Below are positions 44,456 to 53,973 of a stretch of DNA of 64,000 nt, one piece after another. The stretch comes from Pseudomonadota bacterium. Lineage in GTDB: Bacteria; Pseudomonadota; Gammaproteobacteria; Burkholderiales; Burkholderiaceae_C. Below the pieces are notes generated by a model. It saw nothing but the letters and a program-made list of their open reading frames with translations, was not told the origin of the DNA and made no database searches. The translations under genes and the position numbers were made by a program. The stretch covers positions 118,555 through 182,554 of the forward strand of contig CAUJHV010000021.1 in NCBI GenBank assembly GCA_963205115.1, written 5' to 3'. Numbering within the stretch: the first letter of the stretch is position 1; the number at the start of each line of letters is the position of its first letter.

Positions 44456-45550
44456 TCAGGGCTCGCCCAGGCATACACCCAGGCTGCGCGCAGCGCCCAC
44501 CAGCGGGTGGTCCAGCGGCACGCAGCGGGTACGACCGGCCACCGACTCCAGCGGCACGGCCACGCAGGCATCGGCCTGCAGCGCCACCATCTGGCCGAAC
44601 TGGCCCCGCAGGGCCATCTGCGCCGCGGCATGGCCGAAGCGCGTGGCCAGCACGCGGTCGAAGGGCGTGGGGTGGCCGCCGCGCTGGACATGCCCCAGCA
44701 GCGTCGTGCGCACCTCGCTGCGCAGATGCGGCTCGAGCATGGCGCGCAGGTGTTCGCCCACGCCGCCCAGCCGGATCGGATCGGGGCTGTCGTCCAGGCG
44801 CTGCGCGACGGTCATCGAGCCCCCGATGGGCGCAGCACCCTCGGCCACGCAGATCACCGTGCTGCCGTCGGCGAAGCGTGCCGACGGGCTGTCGTCGTCG
44901 TCGCCGCGCTCGCGTTGCTGGCAGCGTGCGATCACGGCCTGCGGATCGAAGCCGATCTCGGGGATCAGGATGGCGTCTGCGCCGCCGGCCAGCCCGCCTT
45001 CGAGCGCGATCCACCCGGCGTAGCGGCCCATGGTCTCCACGATCATCACGCGGCCGTGCGCGCGCGCCGTGGTGCGCAGCCGGCCGATGGCTTCGGCCAC
45101 CACGGCCACCGCGCTGTCGAATCCGAAGGTGCGCTCGGTCAGCGCCAGGTCGTTGTCGATGGTCTTGGGCACGCCCAGCATCGGCAAGCCCATCTGGTGC
45201 AGCCGGTGCGCGATCGTCATGGTGCCGTCGCCGCCGATCACGACCACCGCGTCCAGCGCCTTTTCGCGCGCGAAAGCCAGCACACGCTGGCTGACATCGG
45301 CGCCACCGTGGCCGACGTCGTGGAACGGATCGGCTTTGTTGTGCGTGCCCAGGATCGTGCCGCCCTGGTCCAGGATGTCGACCACATCGGGGGCGGTGAG
45401 CGGGCGCATGCGGCCGCGCATCAGACCCATGAAACCCCGCTCGATGCCGCTGACACGCACGCCCGCGTCCAGCAGAGCCAATGTGGCTGCCCGGATCACG
45501 GCGTTGAGGCCCGGGCAATCGCCGCCGCCGGTGAGGATGCCGATATGCAT
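44456..45550 (-). CDS. 6-phosphofructokinase (PfkA family, ATP or PPi dependent)
   Basis: The 364-residue enzyme phosphorylates fructose 6-phosphate, the committed step of glycolysis. It begins MHIGILTGGGDCPGLNAVIR. Catalytic and substrate motifs are VVVIGGDGTMTIAHRL, GVPKTIDNDLALTERT (catalytic Asp in IDND) and IVETMGRYAGWIAL. The GGDG motif is typical of ATP users while Lys in PKTIDND is typical of pyrophosphate users; this mixed pattern is known from a PfkA subgroup, so the phosphoryl donor is uncertain. The start at 45550 is preferred over an ATG at 45559 because a CACAAT hexamer lies seven bases before it. Confidence 0.88.
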   Translation of the reverse strand: MHIGILTGGGDCPGLNAVIRAATLALLDAGVRVSGIERGFMGLMRGRMRPLTAPDVVDILDQGGTILGTHNKADPFHDVGHGGADVSQRVLAFAREKALDAVVVIGGDGTMTIAHRLHQMGLPMLGVPKTIDNDLALTERTFGFDSAVAVVAEAIGRLRTTARAHGRVMIVETMGRYAGWIALEGGLAGGADAILIPEIGFDPQAVIARCQQRERGDDDDSPSARFADGSTVICVAEGAAPIGGSMTVAQRLDDSPDPIRLGGVGEHLRAMLEPHLRSEVRTTLLGHVQRGGHPTPFDRVLATRFGHAAAQMALRGQFGQMVALQADACVAVPLESVAGRTRCVPLDHPLVGAARSLGVCLGEP

Positions 45551-45557
45551 GCGCGCC

Positions 45558-45563
45558 ATTGTG
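45558..45563 (-). promoter_or_regulatory. -10-like hexamer seven bases before the phosphofructokinase start
   Basis: On the minus strand CACAAT precedes the ATG at 45550 by seven bases. It overlaps the alternative ATG at 45559, which therefore could not be translated from this promoter. Confidence 0.33.
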
Positions 45564-45693
45564 CATGCGTCAGCAGGGACTCTCGGGTCGACACGCGACA
45601 TGGCTTCCGCGTGCGGCCTCTTGTCATCCCCCGGCTGACCACCACGTTGTGGACACGGACCCGCTGACTTCCCGGGACCGATGGAGAAGCACG

Positions 45694-46002
45694 ATGTTTG
45701 CCTTCAAGCGCCTTTCGGTGTTGTGGTCGGTGGTCAAGGGCGATGCGCGGCTGCTGTGGCGCGCGCTGCGTCACCCGCAGGCGCCGGGCTGGCTCAAGGC
45801 GGGCGCGGCCGGCATCGTGCTGTACCTGCTGTCGCCAGTGGACCTGATCCCTGACGTGATCCCGGTGCTGGGTGTCATGGACGACATCGTGCTCGTGCCG
45901 CTGGCCATCAACTGGCTGCTCAAGCGTCTGCCCGCGTCGTTGCGGCGCGACATCGGCGCCGAGGGCCCTGCGCCAGCGCCCTGGCGTTCGCCGCAACGCT
46001 GA
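45694..46002 (+). CDS. YkvA/DUF1232 family membrane protein
   Basis: The 102-residue protein carries the DUF1232 core: [20 protein letters not shown] followed by [20 protein letters not shown]. The conserved SPVDLIPD...G..DD motif is complete. One or two membrane-associated helices are likely. The family has no settled function. It is divergent from the phosphofructokinase gene and lies 25 bases before hemE. The ATG at 45694 follows GGAGAAG, a fair ribosome site; longer in-frame starts overlap the divergent promoter region. Confidence 0.87.
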   Translation: MFAFKRLSVLWSVVKGDARLLWRALRHPQAPGWLKAGAAGIVLYLLSPVDLIPDVIPVLGVMDDIVLVPLAINWLLKRLPASLRRDIGAEGPAPAPWRSPQR

Positions 46003-46015
46003 AGGACGCGCGCTC

Positions 46016-46021
46016 GATAAT
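46016..46021 (+). promoter_or_regulatory. -10-like hexamer six bases before hemE
   Basis: GATAAT is followed by six bases and the hemE ATG at 46028. The nearest purine run (GAAGGA at 46001-46006) is too far away to be a ribosome site. Confidence 0.42.
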
Positions 46022-46027
46022 GCGCGC

Positions 46028-47119
46028 ATGTATGCGCCGCTGACCAACGACACCTTCCTGCGCGCCTGCCTGCGCCAGCCCACCACCCATACACCTGTCT
46101 GGCTGATGCGCCAGGCGGGCCGGTACTTGCCCGAGTACCGCGCGACGCGTGCGCGGGCGGGCAGTTTCATGGGGCTGGCCACGAACGTGGACTACGCCAC
46201 CGAAGTGACCCTGCAGCCGCTGGAGCGCTACCCGCTGGATGCGGCGATCCTGTTCTCGGACATCCTCACGGTGCCCGATGCGATGGGGCTGGGCCTGAGC
46301 TTTGCCGCCGGCGAAGGCCCGCGGTTCGAACGCGCCTTGCGCGACGAAGCCGCCGTGGCCGCACTGGCCGAGCCCGATCTGGACAAGCTGCGCTATGTCT
46401 TCGACGCCGTGACCTCGATCCGCCGCGCGCTGGCCGGGCGCGTCCCGCTGATCGGCTTTTCGGGCAGCCCCTGGACCCTGGCCTGCTACATGGTCGAAGG
46501 CGGCGGCTCGGACGACTACCGCCAGGTCAAGACGATGCTCTATGCGCGCCCGGACCTCATGCACCGCATCCTGGACATCAATGCCCGCGCGGTGGCGTCC
46601 TACCTGAATGCGCAGGTCGCCGCCGGCGCGCAGGCCGTGATGATCTTCGACTCCTGGGGTGGCGTGCTGGCCGACGGCGCCTTCCAGCGCTTCAGCCTCG
46701 ACTACACGCGGCGCGTGGTCGCGGGCCTGAGGCGCGAGGTGGACGGCCAGCGCATCCCGGTCATCGTCTTCACCAAGGGTGGCGGCCCATGGCTGCGTGA
46801 GATCGCCGATTGCGGCGCGGATGTCGTCGGCCTGGACTGGACGGTCAACCTGGGCCAGGCGCGGGCCGCCGTGGGCGCGCAAGTCGCCTTGCAGGGCAAC
46901 CTGGACCCCAACGTGCTGTTTGCGCCGCCGGAAACGGTGCAGCGCGAAGCCCGTGCGGTGCTGGACAGTTTCGGTTCTCCGCGTCGGGCGGATGGCGGCT
47001 GGGACGGCCACGTGTTCAACCTGGGGCACGGCATCAGCCAATTCACACCCCCGGAACACGTGTCGGCGCTCGTCGAGGCCGTGCACAGCCATGGGCGCTT
47101 GCAGCGACAAAGCGCCTGA
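46028..47119 (+). CDS. hemE: Uroporphyrinogen decarboxylase
   Basis: HemE removes four carboxyl groups from uroporphyrinogen III to give coproporphyrinogen III in the cytosol. The 363-residue length is standard. The signature [20 protein letters not shown] holds the substrate-binding arginines, and the second signature is [40 protein letters not shown] contains the catalytic Asp. The ATG at 46028 is set by the family N-terminus [20 protein letters not shown]. An AT-rich gap with DnaA-box-like sites follows. Confidence 0.96.
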   Translation: MYAPLTNDTFLRACLRQPTTHTPVWLMRQAGRYLPEYRATRARAGSFMGLATNVDYATEVTLQPLERYPLDAAILFSDILTVPDAMGLGLSFAAGEGPRFERALRDEAAVAALAEPDLDKLRYVFDAVTSIRRALAGRVPLIGFSGSPWTLACYMVEGGGSDDYRQVKTMLYARPDLMHRILDINARAVASYLNAQVAAGAQAVMIFDSWGGVLADGAFQRFSLDYTRRVVAGLRREVDGQRIPVIVFTKGGGPWLREIADCGADVVGLDWTVNLGQARAAVGAQVALQGNLDPNVLFAPPETVQREARAVLDSFGSPRRADGGWDGHVFNLGHGISQFTPPEHVSALVEAVHSHGRLQRQSA

Positions 47120-47456
47120 TGTGCGCTATTGCCGGGGAGTGAGTGCTCAGGGCTCCACTTATCCCCAAATCCCGACCATTTGCCAAGACCTCAAGTTGTA
47201 TGCAGAGGTTACTTTCCACAGCCCCCTGCTGTCGCTAAGTCATTGATTTTTCAAGCGGTCGGCTGCTGCTGCGAAAACGGGCAACCCAGCCAAAGACAAG
47301 GCGGATCAAGGGTTTGGGACATTTGACCGGTGCTTACCCACAAAGTTATCCACAGCATCCGTGGACAGGCTTAAAAAGCCATATAGATCAGAGACTTGGC
47401 GTTAATTCCTCGATTGACCCTCTCTTGTGTGCCGGATCTCACGGTCGGTAACCGCG
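47120..47456. other. AT-rich hemE-priA gap with DnaA-box-like sequences (candidate oriC or DnaA-regulated region)
   Basis: This is the longest gene-free stretch in the window and clearly richer in A+T than the flanks. It holds an exact E. coli-type DnaA box TTATCCACA (47346-47354), a one-mismatch box TTACCCACA three bases before it (47334-47342), a one-mismatch TTATCCCCA (47159-47167) and a weaker CTTTCCACA (47212-47220), all on the same strand. AT-rich runs lie at about 47240-47255 and 47369-47412, the latter suitable for unwinding. The Caulobacter origin also lies next to hemE. It could instead control priA. No ORF or RNA gene is seen. Confidence 0.5.
47346..47354 (+). promoter_or_regulatory. 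Exact DnaA box
   Basis: TTATCCACA, identical to the strong R1-type DnaA box of E. coli. A one-mismatch copy ends four bases upstream in the same direction, giving a 12-base periodic pair. Confidence 0.6.
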
Positions 47457-49622
47457 ATGCAGGCACACGTGTTGCTTGACAGCCTGACCGCCGTGGCGGT
47501 CGAACTGCCGCAGCACGCCGGGCTGTCGGGGCTGCTGAGCTACCGGGCAGCGACGCCGCTGGAGCCGGGCCGCCTGGTGCGTGTGCCGCTGGGCCGGCGC
47601 ACGGTCACGGGCCTGAGCTGGCCCGCGGACCACATGGGCGATATCGACGAAGCCCAGATCAAGCCGATCGCCGAAGTGATCGATTGCATACCGCCGCTGC
47701 CGGCCAGCTGGTTGCAGCTCGTGGAGTTTGCCGCCGGCTATTACCAGCGCGGCCTGGGCGAGCTGGCGCTGGCGGTCCTGCCGCCGGAACTGCGCCGCCT
47801 GGATGGGCGACAGATGGCCCAGCGGGTGGCCCGGCTGCACCGACGTCAGGCCGAGGCCGCGAAGCGCCGGTCGCCGCCCGCGGATGCACCTGCAGCCGCG
47901 ATCGCCGAATCGATTGACCCAGCCACCGGCGAAGTCCGCGCACCGGCGGTGGCCGCGCCGGTGCCGAGCGCGGCCCACGACGTGCCACCCGAACCCAGCG
48001 ACGAGCAGGCCGCCGCGCTGGCTCTGCTGGCGCAGCCCGACCCGCGGCCCGCGCTGCTCTTCGGCGCCACTGGCAGCGGCAAGACCGAGGTCTATCTGCG
48101 CCAGGCGCAACAGGCGCTGGACGACGGCCGCCAGGTGCTGGTGCTGGTACCCGAGATCAACCTCACGCCGCAGCTGGAAGCCCGCCTGGCGCAACGTTTC
48201 CCGGACCGGGTGCTGGTCTCGCTGCACAGCGGGCTGACCCCCGCGCAGCGGCTGCGCCACTGGCTGATGGCCCACCTGGGCCTGGCCGATGTCGTGCTGG
48301 GCACACGGCTGGCGGTCTTCGTGCCGCTGGCGCGACCGGGGCTGATCGTCGTCGACGAAGAACACGACCCCAGCTTCAAGCAGCAGGAGGGCGCGCGCTA
48401 CTCCGCGCGCGACCTGGCGGTCTACCGCGGCCATCTGGACCGCGTGCCGGTCATCCTGGGCTCGGCCACGCCGTCGCTGGAGTCCTGGCAGCGGGCCATC
48501 GAAGGGCGCTACCGGCGCATCGACATGCCCACACGCGTCGGCGGCGGCCGCATGCCGGCGTTGCGGCTGGTGGACATGTCGCAGCTGCCGCGCGAACGCG
48601 GCGAACACGCGCCGGTGCTGGCGCCGGCGCTGCTGCGCGCCATCGAGCAGCGCATCGAACGCCAGGAGCAGAGCCTGCTGCTGCTGAACCGCCGCGGCTA
48701 TGCGCCCGTCCTGCATTGCGGCGCCTGCAGCTGGAAGAGCCAGTGCGCGCACTGCAGCGCCTGGCGCGTCTTCCACAAGGCCGACCGCACCCTGCGCTGC
48801 CACCACTGCGGCCTGGCTGAGCGGGTGCCGCGTGCCTGCCCGGACTGCGGCAACCTGGACATCGCGCCGATCGGCCGAGGCACCGAACGGTTGGAGGAGC
48901 AACTCGCGGCGCTGCTGCCGGGCGCCCGCGTGGCCCGTATCGACGCCGACACCACACGGCTCAAGGGCAGCCTCGATGCGCAGCTGGCGGCCGTACATGC
49001 CGGCGATGTCGATGTGCTGGTGGGCACCCAGATGGTGACCAAGGGCCACGATTTCCGGCGCATCACGCTGGTGGCTGCGGTCAATCCGGATGGGGCCTTG
49101 TTTGCGAGCGATTTCCGGGCCGCCGAACGCCTGTTTGCCTTGCTGCTGCAGGCAGCGGGCCGGGCGGGACGCGACGCCGAAGTCGCCGAGCAGGCGGAGC
49201 TGTGGCTGCAGACCTGGCACCCGCAGCACGCGATCTTCGCGGCGCTGCGCAAGAACGACTTCCCCGCCTTTGCCGCCCAGCAGCTGGAAGAACGCCGATC
49301 GGCCGGCCTGCCGCCTTTCGCGCACCTGGCGCTGCTGCGGGCGGATGCGCGCAGCGCGCAGGCGGGCCAGGATTTCCTGCGCGAGGCCGCGGCGTGTGCG
49401 GCCGAGCTGCCGGACGCTGCCCGCGTGACGATCTACCCGCCCGTGCCGCCGCCCATCGCCCGCGTGGCGGATGTGGAGCGCATGCAGATGCTGGTGGAGT
49501 CGGCCTCGCGCCCCGCGCTGCAGCGGCTGCTGGCCGCCTGGCAGCCGGCGTTGCTGGATCTGCGCGGGCGGCACCGCGGCGTGCTGCGCTGGGCCCTGGA
49601 CGTGGACCCGCTGGCGATCTGA
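47457..49622 (+). CDS. priA: Primosomal helicase PriA
   Basis: PriA recognises stalled replication forks and reloads the replisome. The 721-residue protein has an N-terminal DNA-binding domain, helicase Walker A GATGSGKT (203-210), the DEEH box in LIVVDEEHDPSFKQQEG, GSATPSLESW, and the eight-Cys zinc region: CGACSWKSQCAHCSAW and CHHCGLAERVPRACPDCG. The C-terminal helicase motifs GTQMVTKGHDF and QAAGRAGRD are intact. The ATG at 47457 gives the normal start AHVLLDSLTAVAVELPQHAG; a GTG at 47427 is possible but less likely. The AT-rich gap upstream carries DnaA-box-like sites. Confidence 0.96.
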   Translation: MQAHVLLDSLTAVAVELPQHAGLSGLLSYRAATPLEPGRLVRVPLGRRTVTGLSWPADHMGDIDEAQIKPIAEVIDCIPPLPASWLQLVEFAAGYYQRGLGELALAVLPPELRRLDGRQMAQRVARLHRRQAEAAKRRSPPADAPAAAIAESIDPATGEVRAPAVAAPVPSAAHDVPPEPSDEQAAALALLAQPDPRPALLFGATGSGKTEVYLRQAQQALDDGRQVLVLVPEINLTPQLEARLAQRFPDRVLVSLHSGLTPAQRLRHWLMAHLGLADVVLGTRLAVFVPLARPGLIVVDEEHDPSFKQQEGARYSARDLAVYRGHLDRVPVILGSATPSLESWQRAIEGRYRRIDMPTRVGGGRMPALRLVDMSQLPRERGEHAPVLAPALLRAIEQRIERQEQSLLLLNRRGYAPVLHCGACSWKSQCAHCSAWRVFHKADRTLRCHHCGLAERVPRACPDCGNLDIAPIGRGTERLEEQLAALLPGARVARIDADTTRLKGSLDAQLAAVHAGDVDVLVGTQMVTKGHDFRRITLVAAVNPDGALFASDFRAAERLFALLLQAAGRAGRDAEVAEQAELWLQTWHPQHAIFAALRKNDFPAFAAQQLEERRSAGLPPFAHLALLRADARSAQAGQDFLREAAACAAELPDAARVTIYPPVPPPIARVADVERMQMLVESASRPALQRLLAAWQPALLDLRGRHRGVLRWALDVDPLAI

Positions 49623-49689
49623 GCGCCCAGGGGCGGGCGCGTTCCACGTGCCGCGTGTCGCGTGCGGGCGACGGCCAGCGCCAGCCCTC

Positions 49690-50655
49690 TCAGCGCGCTT
49701 GCGCCTCGAACCACCAGGCCAGCGCGCTGAAGCTGGCGAAGGCCACGACGGTGCTGGTCATGATGATGCGCGCGATGCGCCCGTCGTCGGCGCCGTAGCG
49801 CTCGGCCAGCAGCGAGACGTTGCTGGCGCTGGGCAGCGCGGCGGCCAACGTCAGCACCATGATCTGGAAGGACGACAGGCTGGCGCCCAGTTTCTGCGCC
49901 AGCGTCGCGCCGCCGAAGACCAGCAGCGGGTGCACGAACAGCTTGACCAGGGCGATGGGCACGAAGCGCCGCGCCGGCGTGCGTGTATGGGCGTGCTGCC
50001 CGGCCCGCCACAGCACCGCGCCGATGGTGAACAGCGCCACCGGCGTGGCGGCGTCGCCCAGCATGCGCACGACCACCTCGGGCGGGCCGCTCAGGCGTCC
50101 ACCCGCCAGCGCCAGGGCCGTGCCCAGCGCGATCGACCAGGGCAGCGGGTTGCTCAGCGGGCCGCGCAGCGCACGCCAGGCCGCGGCACGCGAGCCCTGG
50201 CCGCCGGCGTCGTGCATCTGCGCCAGTGCGATGCACAGCGAGCTCGTGACGAACAGGTCCGCCAGCAAGGTGCACATCACCGGCCCAGCGGCCGCCGGGC
50301 CCAGCAGGGCCACCAGCAGCGGCACACCCATGAAGCCCGAATTCGGGAAGGCGGCGACCAGCGCACCGAAGGAAGCGTCCTTGAGATTGACCGCCGGCCC
50401 GCGGCTGAAGAACACCGTGGCGCCGACGATCGCCAGTGCGCTCAACAGATAGACCGTCAGCACGGCCGGGTTGAGCATCTCCAGGATCGGCGTGTTCTGG
50501 CCGAAGCGGAACAGCATGCAGGGCAGCGCGAAGTACAGGACGAAGGCGTTGAGCCCCGGTATCGCGCTGTCGGGCAGGATGCGCCGCCACGCCGCCAGGT
50601 ACCCACACAGCACCAGGGCAAAGAACGGGACGGTCACGCTCAGAATGGCCTGCAT
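49690..50655 (-). CDS. AEC family transporter
   Basis: The 321-residue membrane protein has about ten helices with the auxin efflux carrier family pattern: VPFFALVLCGYLAAWRRILP, GLNAFVLYFALPCMLFRFGQ and the conserved AAFPNSGFMGVPLLVALLG. The second half has VALFTIGAVLWRAGQ and LALKLFVHP-like motifs (LVKLFVHPLLVFGGATLAQK). Bacterial members export or exchange organic acids such as malate or malonate. The ATG at 50655 was chosen because the longer frame only adds a hydrophilic leader. It is divergent from sppA and convergent with priA. Confidence 0.88.
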   Translation of the reverse strand: MQAILSVTVPFFALVLCGYLAAWRRILPDSAIPGLNAFVLYFALPCMLFRFGQNTPILEMLNPAVLTVYLLSALAIVGATVFFSRGPAVNLKDASFGALVAAFPNSGFMGVPLLVALLGPAAAGPVMCTLLADLFVTSSLCIALAQMHDAGGQGSRAAAWRALRGPLSNPLPWSIALGTALALAGGRLSGPPEVVVRMLGDAATPVALFTIGAVLWRAGQHAHTRTPARRFVPIALVKLFVHPLLVFGGATLAQKLGASLSSFQIMVLTLAAALPSASNVSLLAERYGADDGRIARIIMTSTVVAFASFSALAWWFEAQAR

Positions 50656-50732
50656 GTAAGCCCGAGTATCGCCGCCTGGCCCACGGTGCCAGGACGCCAC
50701 AATGTGTCGCACGCGACCTTGGAGAGGACCGA

Positions 50733-52616
50733 ATGATGTTGACGGAGAAGCCGCGCGGCCGGGGCCTGATGAGGTTCTTCGCCGGCTTGTGGGGCGTGGT
50801 GAACGGCCTGCGCAAGCTGGTGCTGAATCTGCTGTTTCTGTCGCTGCTGGTGCTGGCCGCGGTGGCCTGGTGGGGCAGTCGCGCCGGCGGCGTCAAGGCG
50901 CGCACGGTGCTGGTGCTGGACTTGAACGGCGCGCTGGTCGAGCAGCGCAGCGGCGACGCGCGGCTGGCCGTGCTGCAAGGTGTGCAGGGCGGTGGCACGG
51001 CGCAGATCCGCCTGCGCGACATCATCCTGGCGCTGGACCATGCGGCCAAGGACCGCGACATCAACAGCGTGCTGCTGACGACCGACGGGCTGTCCGGGGG
51101 CGGCCTGCCGCTGCAGCGCGAAATCGCCTCGGCCATCACCCGCTTTCGCGCGACCGGCAAGAAGGTCGTGGCCTGGGGCATGAACTACGACCAGCGTGCC
51201 TACTTCCTGGCCGCGCATGCCGACGAGGTCTACCTGCACCCGATGGGTGCCGTGTATCTCGACGGTTATGGACGGCGGCGCAACTACTACCGCGACGCGC
51301 TCGACCGCCTGGGCATCTCGGTCAACGTGGTGCGTGCCGGCCGCTACAAGAACGCGCTGGAGACCTTCACGGCCAACGCGCCGTCGCCCGAGACGCAGGA
51401 GGCCGATGCGGAGCTTTACAAGGGTCTGTGGGACCAGTATGTCGAGGGCGTGGAGAAGGCGCGCCGCCTGCCGGCCGGCCATCTGCGCACGCTGATCGAC
51501 GGCCTGCCCGACACGCTGATCGCCGCGGACGGCGACCCGGCGCGCCTGGCGCTGGACCAGAAGCTGGTCGACGGGCTGATGACGCCGGACGCGCTGCGCA
51601 CCATGCTGATCGACCGCGCCGCGCGCGACGAGCGCACCAAGAGCTTCCGGCGTGTCGAACTCGACGCCTACCTGCGCCTGATCAAGCCGGCGAAGGAGGG
51701 TGACGCCGTGGGCGTGGTGGTGGCCGAAGGCGCGATCTTCGACGGCGAATCGTCGGGCGCGGGCGTGGGCGGCCGCGCGACGGCGGAATTGCTGCGCAAG
51801 GCGCGCGAGGACGAGCAGATCAAGGCGGTGGTCTTGCGCGTCAATTCGCCGGGCGGCAGCGCCGCGGCCAGCGAGCTGGTGCGGCGCGAGTTGCAGCTCA
51901 CGCGCGCCGCGGGCAAGCCCGTGGTGGTCTCGATGGGCGACGTCGCGGCCTCCGGCGGCTACTGGATCAGCCTGGCGGCCGACGAGGTGATTGCCGACCC
52001 GGCCACCATCACGGGGTCCATCGGCGTGATCGCGGCCCTGCCCATCGCTGCCGGTGCGATGGACAAGCTGTCACTGCACAGTGCAGGCGCGGGCACCACG
52101 TGGCTGACCGATGCGGCCGATCCGCGCAAGCCGCCCGATCCGCGCTTCATCAAGCTGCTGCAATCGGTCATCGACCATGTCTACGGCGACTTCACCGCAA
52201 AGGCCGCGGCTGCGCGCAAGACCACGCGCGAGAAGATCGATGGGGTGGCGCAAGGCCGCGTGTGGAGCGGCGCGCAGGCCAAGGAGCGCGGGCTGGTCGA
52301 TCGCCTGGGTGGGCTGACCGATGCGTTGGCCTCGGCACGCACGCGGGCCAAGCTCGGCACGGAGTCGCGCGTGGTCTATTTGGAGCCCGAGGGCGGACGG
52401 CTGCAACGCCTGCTGGAGATGGTTGGCGTGGAACTGCCGGCGGTCGACAGCGTCGCGTCGGGCTGGCTCGCGCAGGTCTCGGGCGTGACGCCGCTGGCGG
52501 CCGTGCCTGCGCCGCTGCGCCAGGCCAGCGGCGAACTGTCCTGGCTGACCGATATGGCGCAGGGCCGGCGGCCGCTGGAAGCGGCGGTTCACTGCCTGTG
52601 CGGACCGGCCCAGTAG
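50733..52616 (+). CDS. sppA: Signal peptide peptidase SppA, 67K type
   Basis: SppA is a membrane-anchored periplasmic serine protease that digests cleaved signal peptides. The 627-residue protein is the long tandem-domain form. One membrane helix lies at residues 30-47 (VLNLLFLSLLVLAAVAWWGS). The Lys/Ser dyad is split between the repeats as in E. coli: Lys206 in AGRYKNALETF and Ser407 in DVAASGGYWISL (E. coli Lys209 and Ser409). The NSPGGSAAASELV block precedes the nucleophile. A GGAGAGG ribosome site lies seven bases before the ATG. Confidence 0.95.
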   Translation: MMLTEKPRGRGLMRFFAGLWGVVNGLRKLVLNLLFLSLLVLAAVAWWGSRAGGVKARTVLVLDLNGALVEQRSGDARLAVLQGVQGGGTAQIRLRDIILALDHAAKDRDINSVLLTTDGLSGGGLPLQREIASAITRFRATGKKVVAWGMNYDQRAYFLAAHADEVYLHPMGAVYLDGYGRRRNYYRDALDRLGISVNVVRAGRYKNALETFTANAPSPETQEADAELYKGLWDQYVEGVEKARRLPAGHLRTLIDGLPDTLIAADGDPARLALDQKLVDGLMTPDALRTMLIDRAARDERTKSFRRVELDAYLRLIKPAKEGDAVGVVVAEGAIFDGESSGAGVGGRATAELLRKAREDEQIKAVVLRVNSPGGSAAASELVRRELQLTRAAGKPVVVSMGDVAASGGYWISLAADEVIADPATITGSIGVIAALPIAAGAMDKLSLHSAGAGTTWLTDAADPRKPPDPRFIKLLQSVIDHVYGDFTAKAAAARKTTREKIDGVAQGRVWSGAQAKERGLVDRLGGLTDALASARTRAKLGTESRVVYLEPEGGRLQRLLEMVGVELPAVDSVASGWLAQVSGVTPLAAVPAPLRQASGELSWLTDMAQGRRPLEAAVHCLCGPAQ

Positions 52617-52661
52617 GGCCAGCAGAGCCCGGCGCGGCCACGCCGGCGCGCGTAGCGGCGT

Positions 52662-53759
52662 TCAGTGTGGAGCGGCGGCGGACGCCGTCACCGCGGGCGC
52701 CCGCGGCGTCATCAGGGCGCCCACCAGCATCAGCCCGCCCCAGATGGCGGCGGCGCCGGCGACCTGCTGCAGGCCGCTCAGCAGATGGGCGTTCCACAGG
52801 AAGGCCGTGGTGCTGGCCAGCACGCCGCCAAAGACCACGATCGCCAGCGCTTGCGCGCCGCGTGCGACCGGCGGGTCGTAACGCGGGCGCTGCAGCGAAA
52901 AGGCCGGGCGCGGATCGGCCGCGATGCGATCGGCCGGCCGCCAGCCCGGAGGGCCGAACCACACGCGCAGCTTGTCCGCCCAGGCGCGTGTGTGCCAGCT
53001 GTCGCGTGCCAGCGCCGCGTAGACCTCCAGATTGGCCCACAGCGGGTTCCAGCTGCGCAGCGGCGCGCGTGTGCCGTAGACGATGGGCTCGCGATCGTCC
53101 TCTTCGACGAAGCTGCCGAACAGGCGGTCCCAGACCACCCAGATGCCACCGTAGTTCTTGTCCAGGTAGCGGTCATTGACGGCGTGGTGCACGCGGTGGT
53201 TGCTGGGCGAGCAGAACCAGCGGTCGAAGGCGCCCAGCCGGCCGATCTGCTGTGTGTGCACCCAGAACTGGTAGAGCAGGTCGATCAGCCCGACGGTGGC
53301 GAAGACCAGCGGCGGCACACCCAGCACAGCCATGGGCAGGTAGAAGATCCAGCCGAAGAGAAAACCGCTGGAGGTCTGGCGCAGCGCGGTGGCAAGGTTG
53401 TAGTCCTCGCTGGAGTGGTGCACCACGTGAGCGGCCCAGAACAGCGCGCAGGTGTGGCCCAGGCGGTGGTTCCAGTAGTAGCAGAAGTCGTAGGCCACCA
53501 GGCCGAAGACCCACACCCACCACGCGCCGGCATCGAGTGTCCACAGGGCCACGTGCTGGTACAGCGCGACATAGATGCCGATGCGCAGCAGCCGCCCGAA
53601 GACGCCCGTGACCTGGCTGAGGATGCCCAGGCCAATCGAGTTCAGCGCGTCGTTCCAGCGGTAGGTGTTGCGGCCGCGGCGCCAGCCCACGAACCATTCC
53701 AGCGCAATGAGCGCCAGGAAGATGGGAGTGGCCAGGACGATGATCTGTGCGCCGGTCAT
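52662..53759 (-). CDS. Sterol desaturase/fatty-acid hydroxylase family membrane protein
   Basis: The 365-residue protein has several membrane helices and the three His clusters that bind a di-iron centre: HRLGH (98-102), HVVHH (111-115) and HRVHH (188-192). Related bacterial proteins hydroxylate or desaturate sterol, lipid or ether-lipid substrates in the inner membrane. The C-terminus adds two further helices (ALAIVVFGGVLASTTAFLWN). The ATG at 53759 begins MTGAQIIVLATPIFLALIAL; the longer frame is a shadow of the rep leader. A lysoplasmalogenase-like gene lies 2.3 kb away; an ether-lipid link is possible but unproven. Confidence 0.88.
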   Translation of the reverse strand: MTGAQIIVLATPIFLALIALEWFVGWRRGRNTYRWNDALNSIGLGILSQVTGVFGRLLRIGIYVALYQHVALWTLDAGAWWVWVFGLVAYDFCYYWNHRLGHTCALFWAAHVVHHSSEDYNLATALRQTSSGFLFGWIFYLPMAVLGVPPLVFATVGLIDLLYQFWVHTQQIGRLGAFDRWFCSPSNHRVHHAVNDRYLDKNYGGIWVVWDRLFGSFVEEDDREPIVYGTRAPLRSWNPLWANLEVYAALARDSWHTRAWADKLRVWFGPPGWRPADRIAADPRPAFSLQRPRYDPPVARGAQALAIVVFGGVLASTTAFLWNAHLLSGLQQVAGAAAIWGGLMLVGALMTPRAPAVTASAAAPH

Positions 53760-53973
53760 GACAATCGATCCGCGGACGAGCTCGGGGTCCCCAGCATAGT
53801 GCGCCGCCAGGCACCCCAGCGGTCGGCGGGTCGGCCAGGCCCCCATGGTGAGGGCATGGAACCGCTGTGTCGGGATGTCAACAGAAGGGTCAGGCGGCCG
53901 ACGGCCACTCGTTATCATGCGCGCCCTTTGCGACCTCGCTGCACGGCCCGCCGCCGCACCGCCTCCACGCCCC

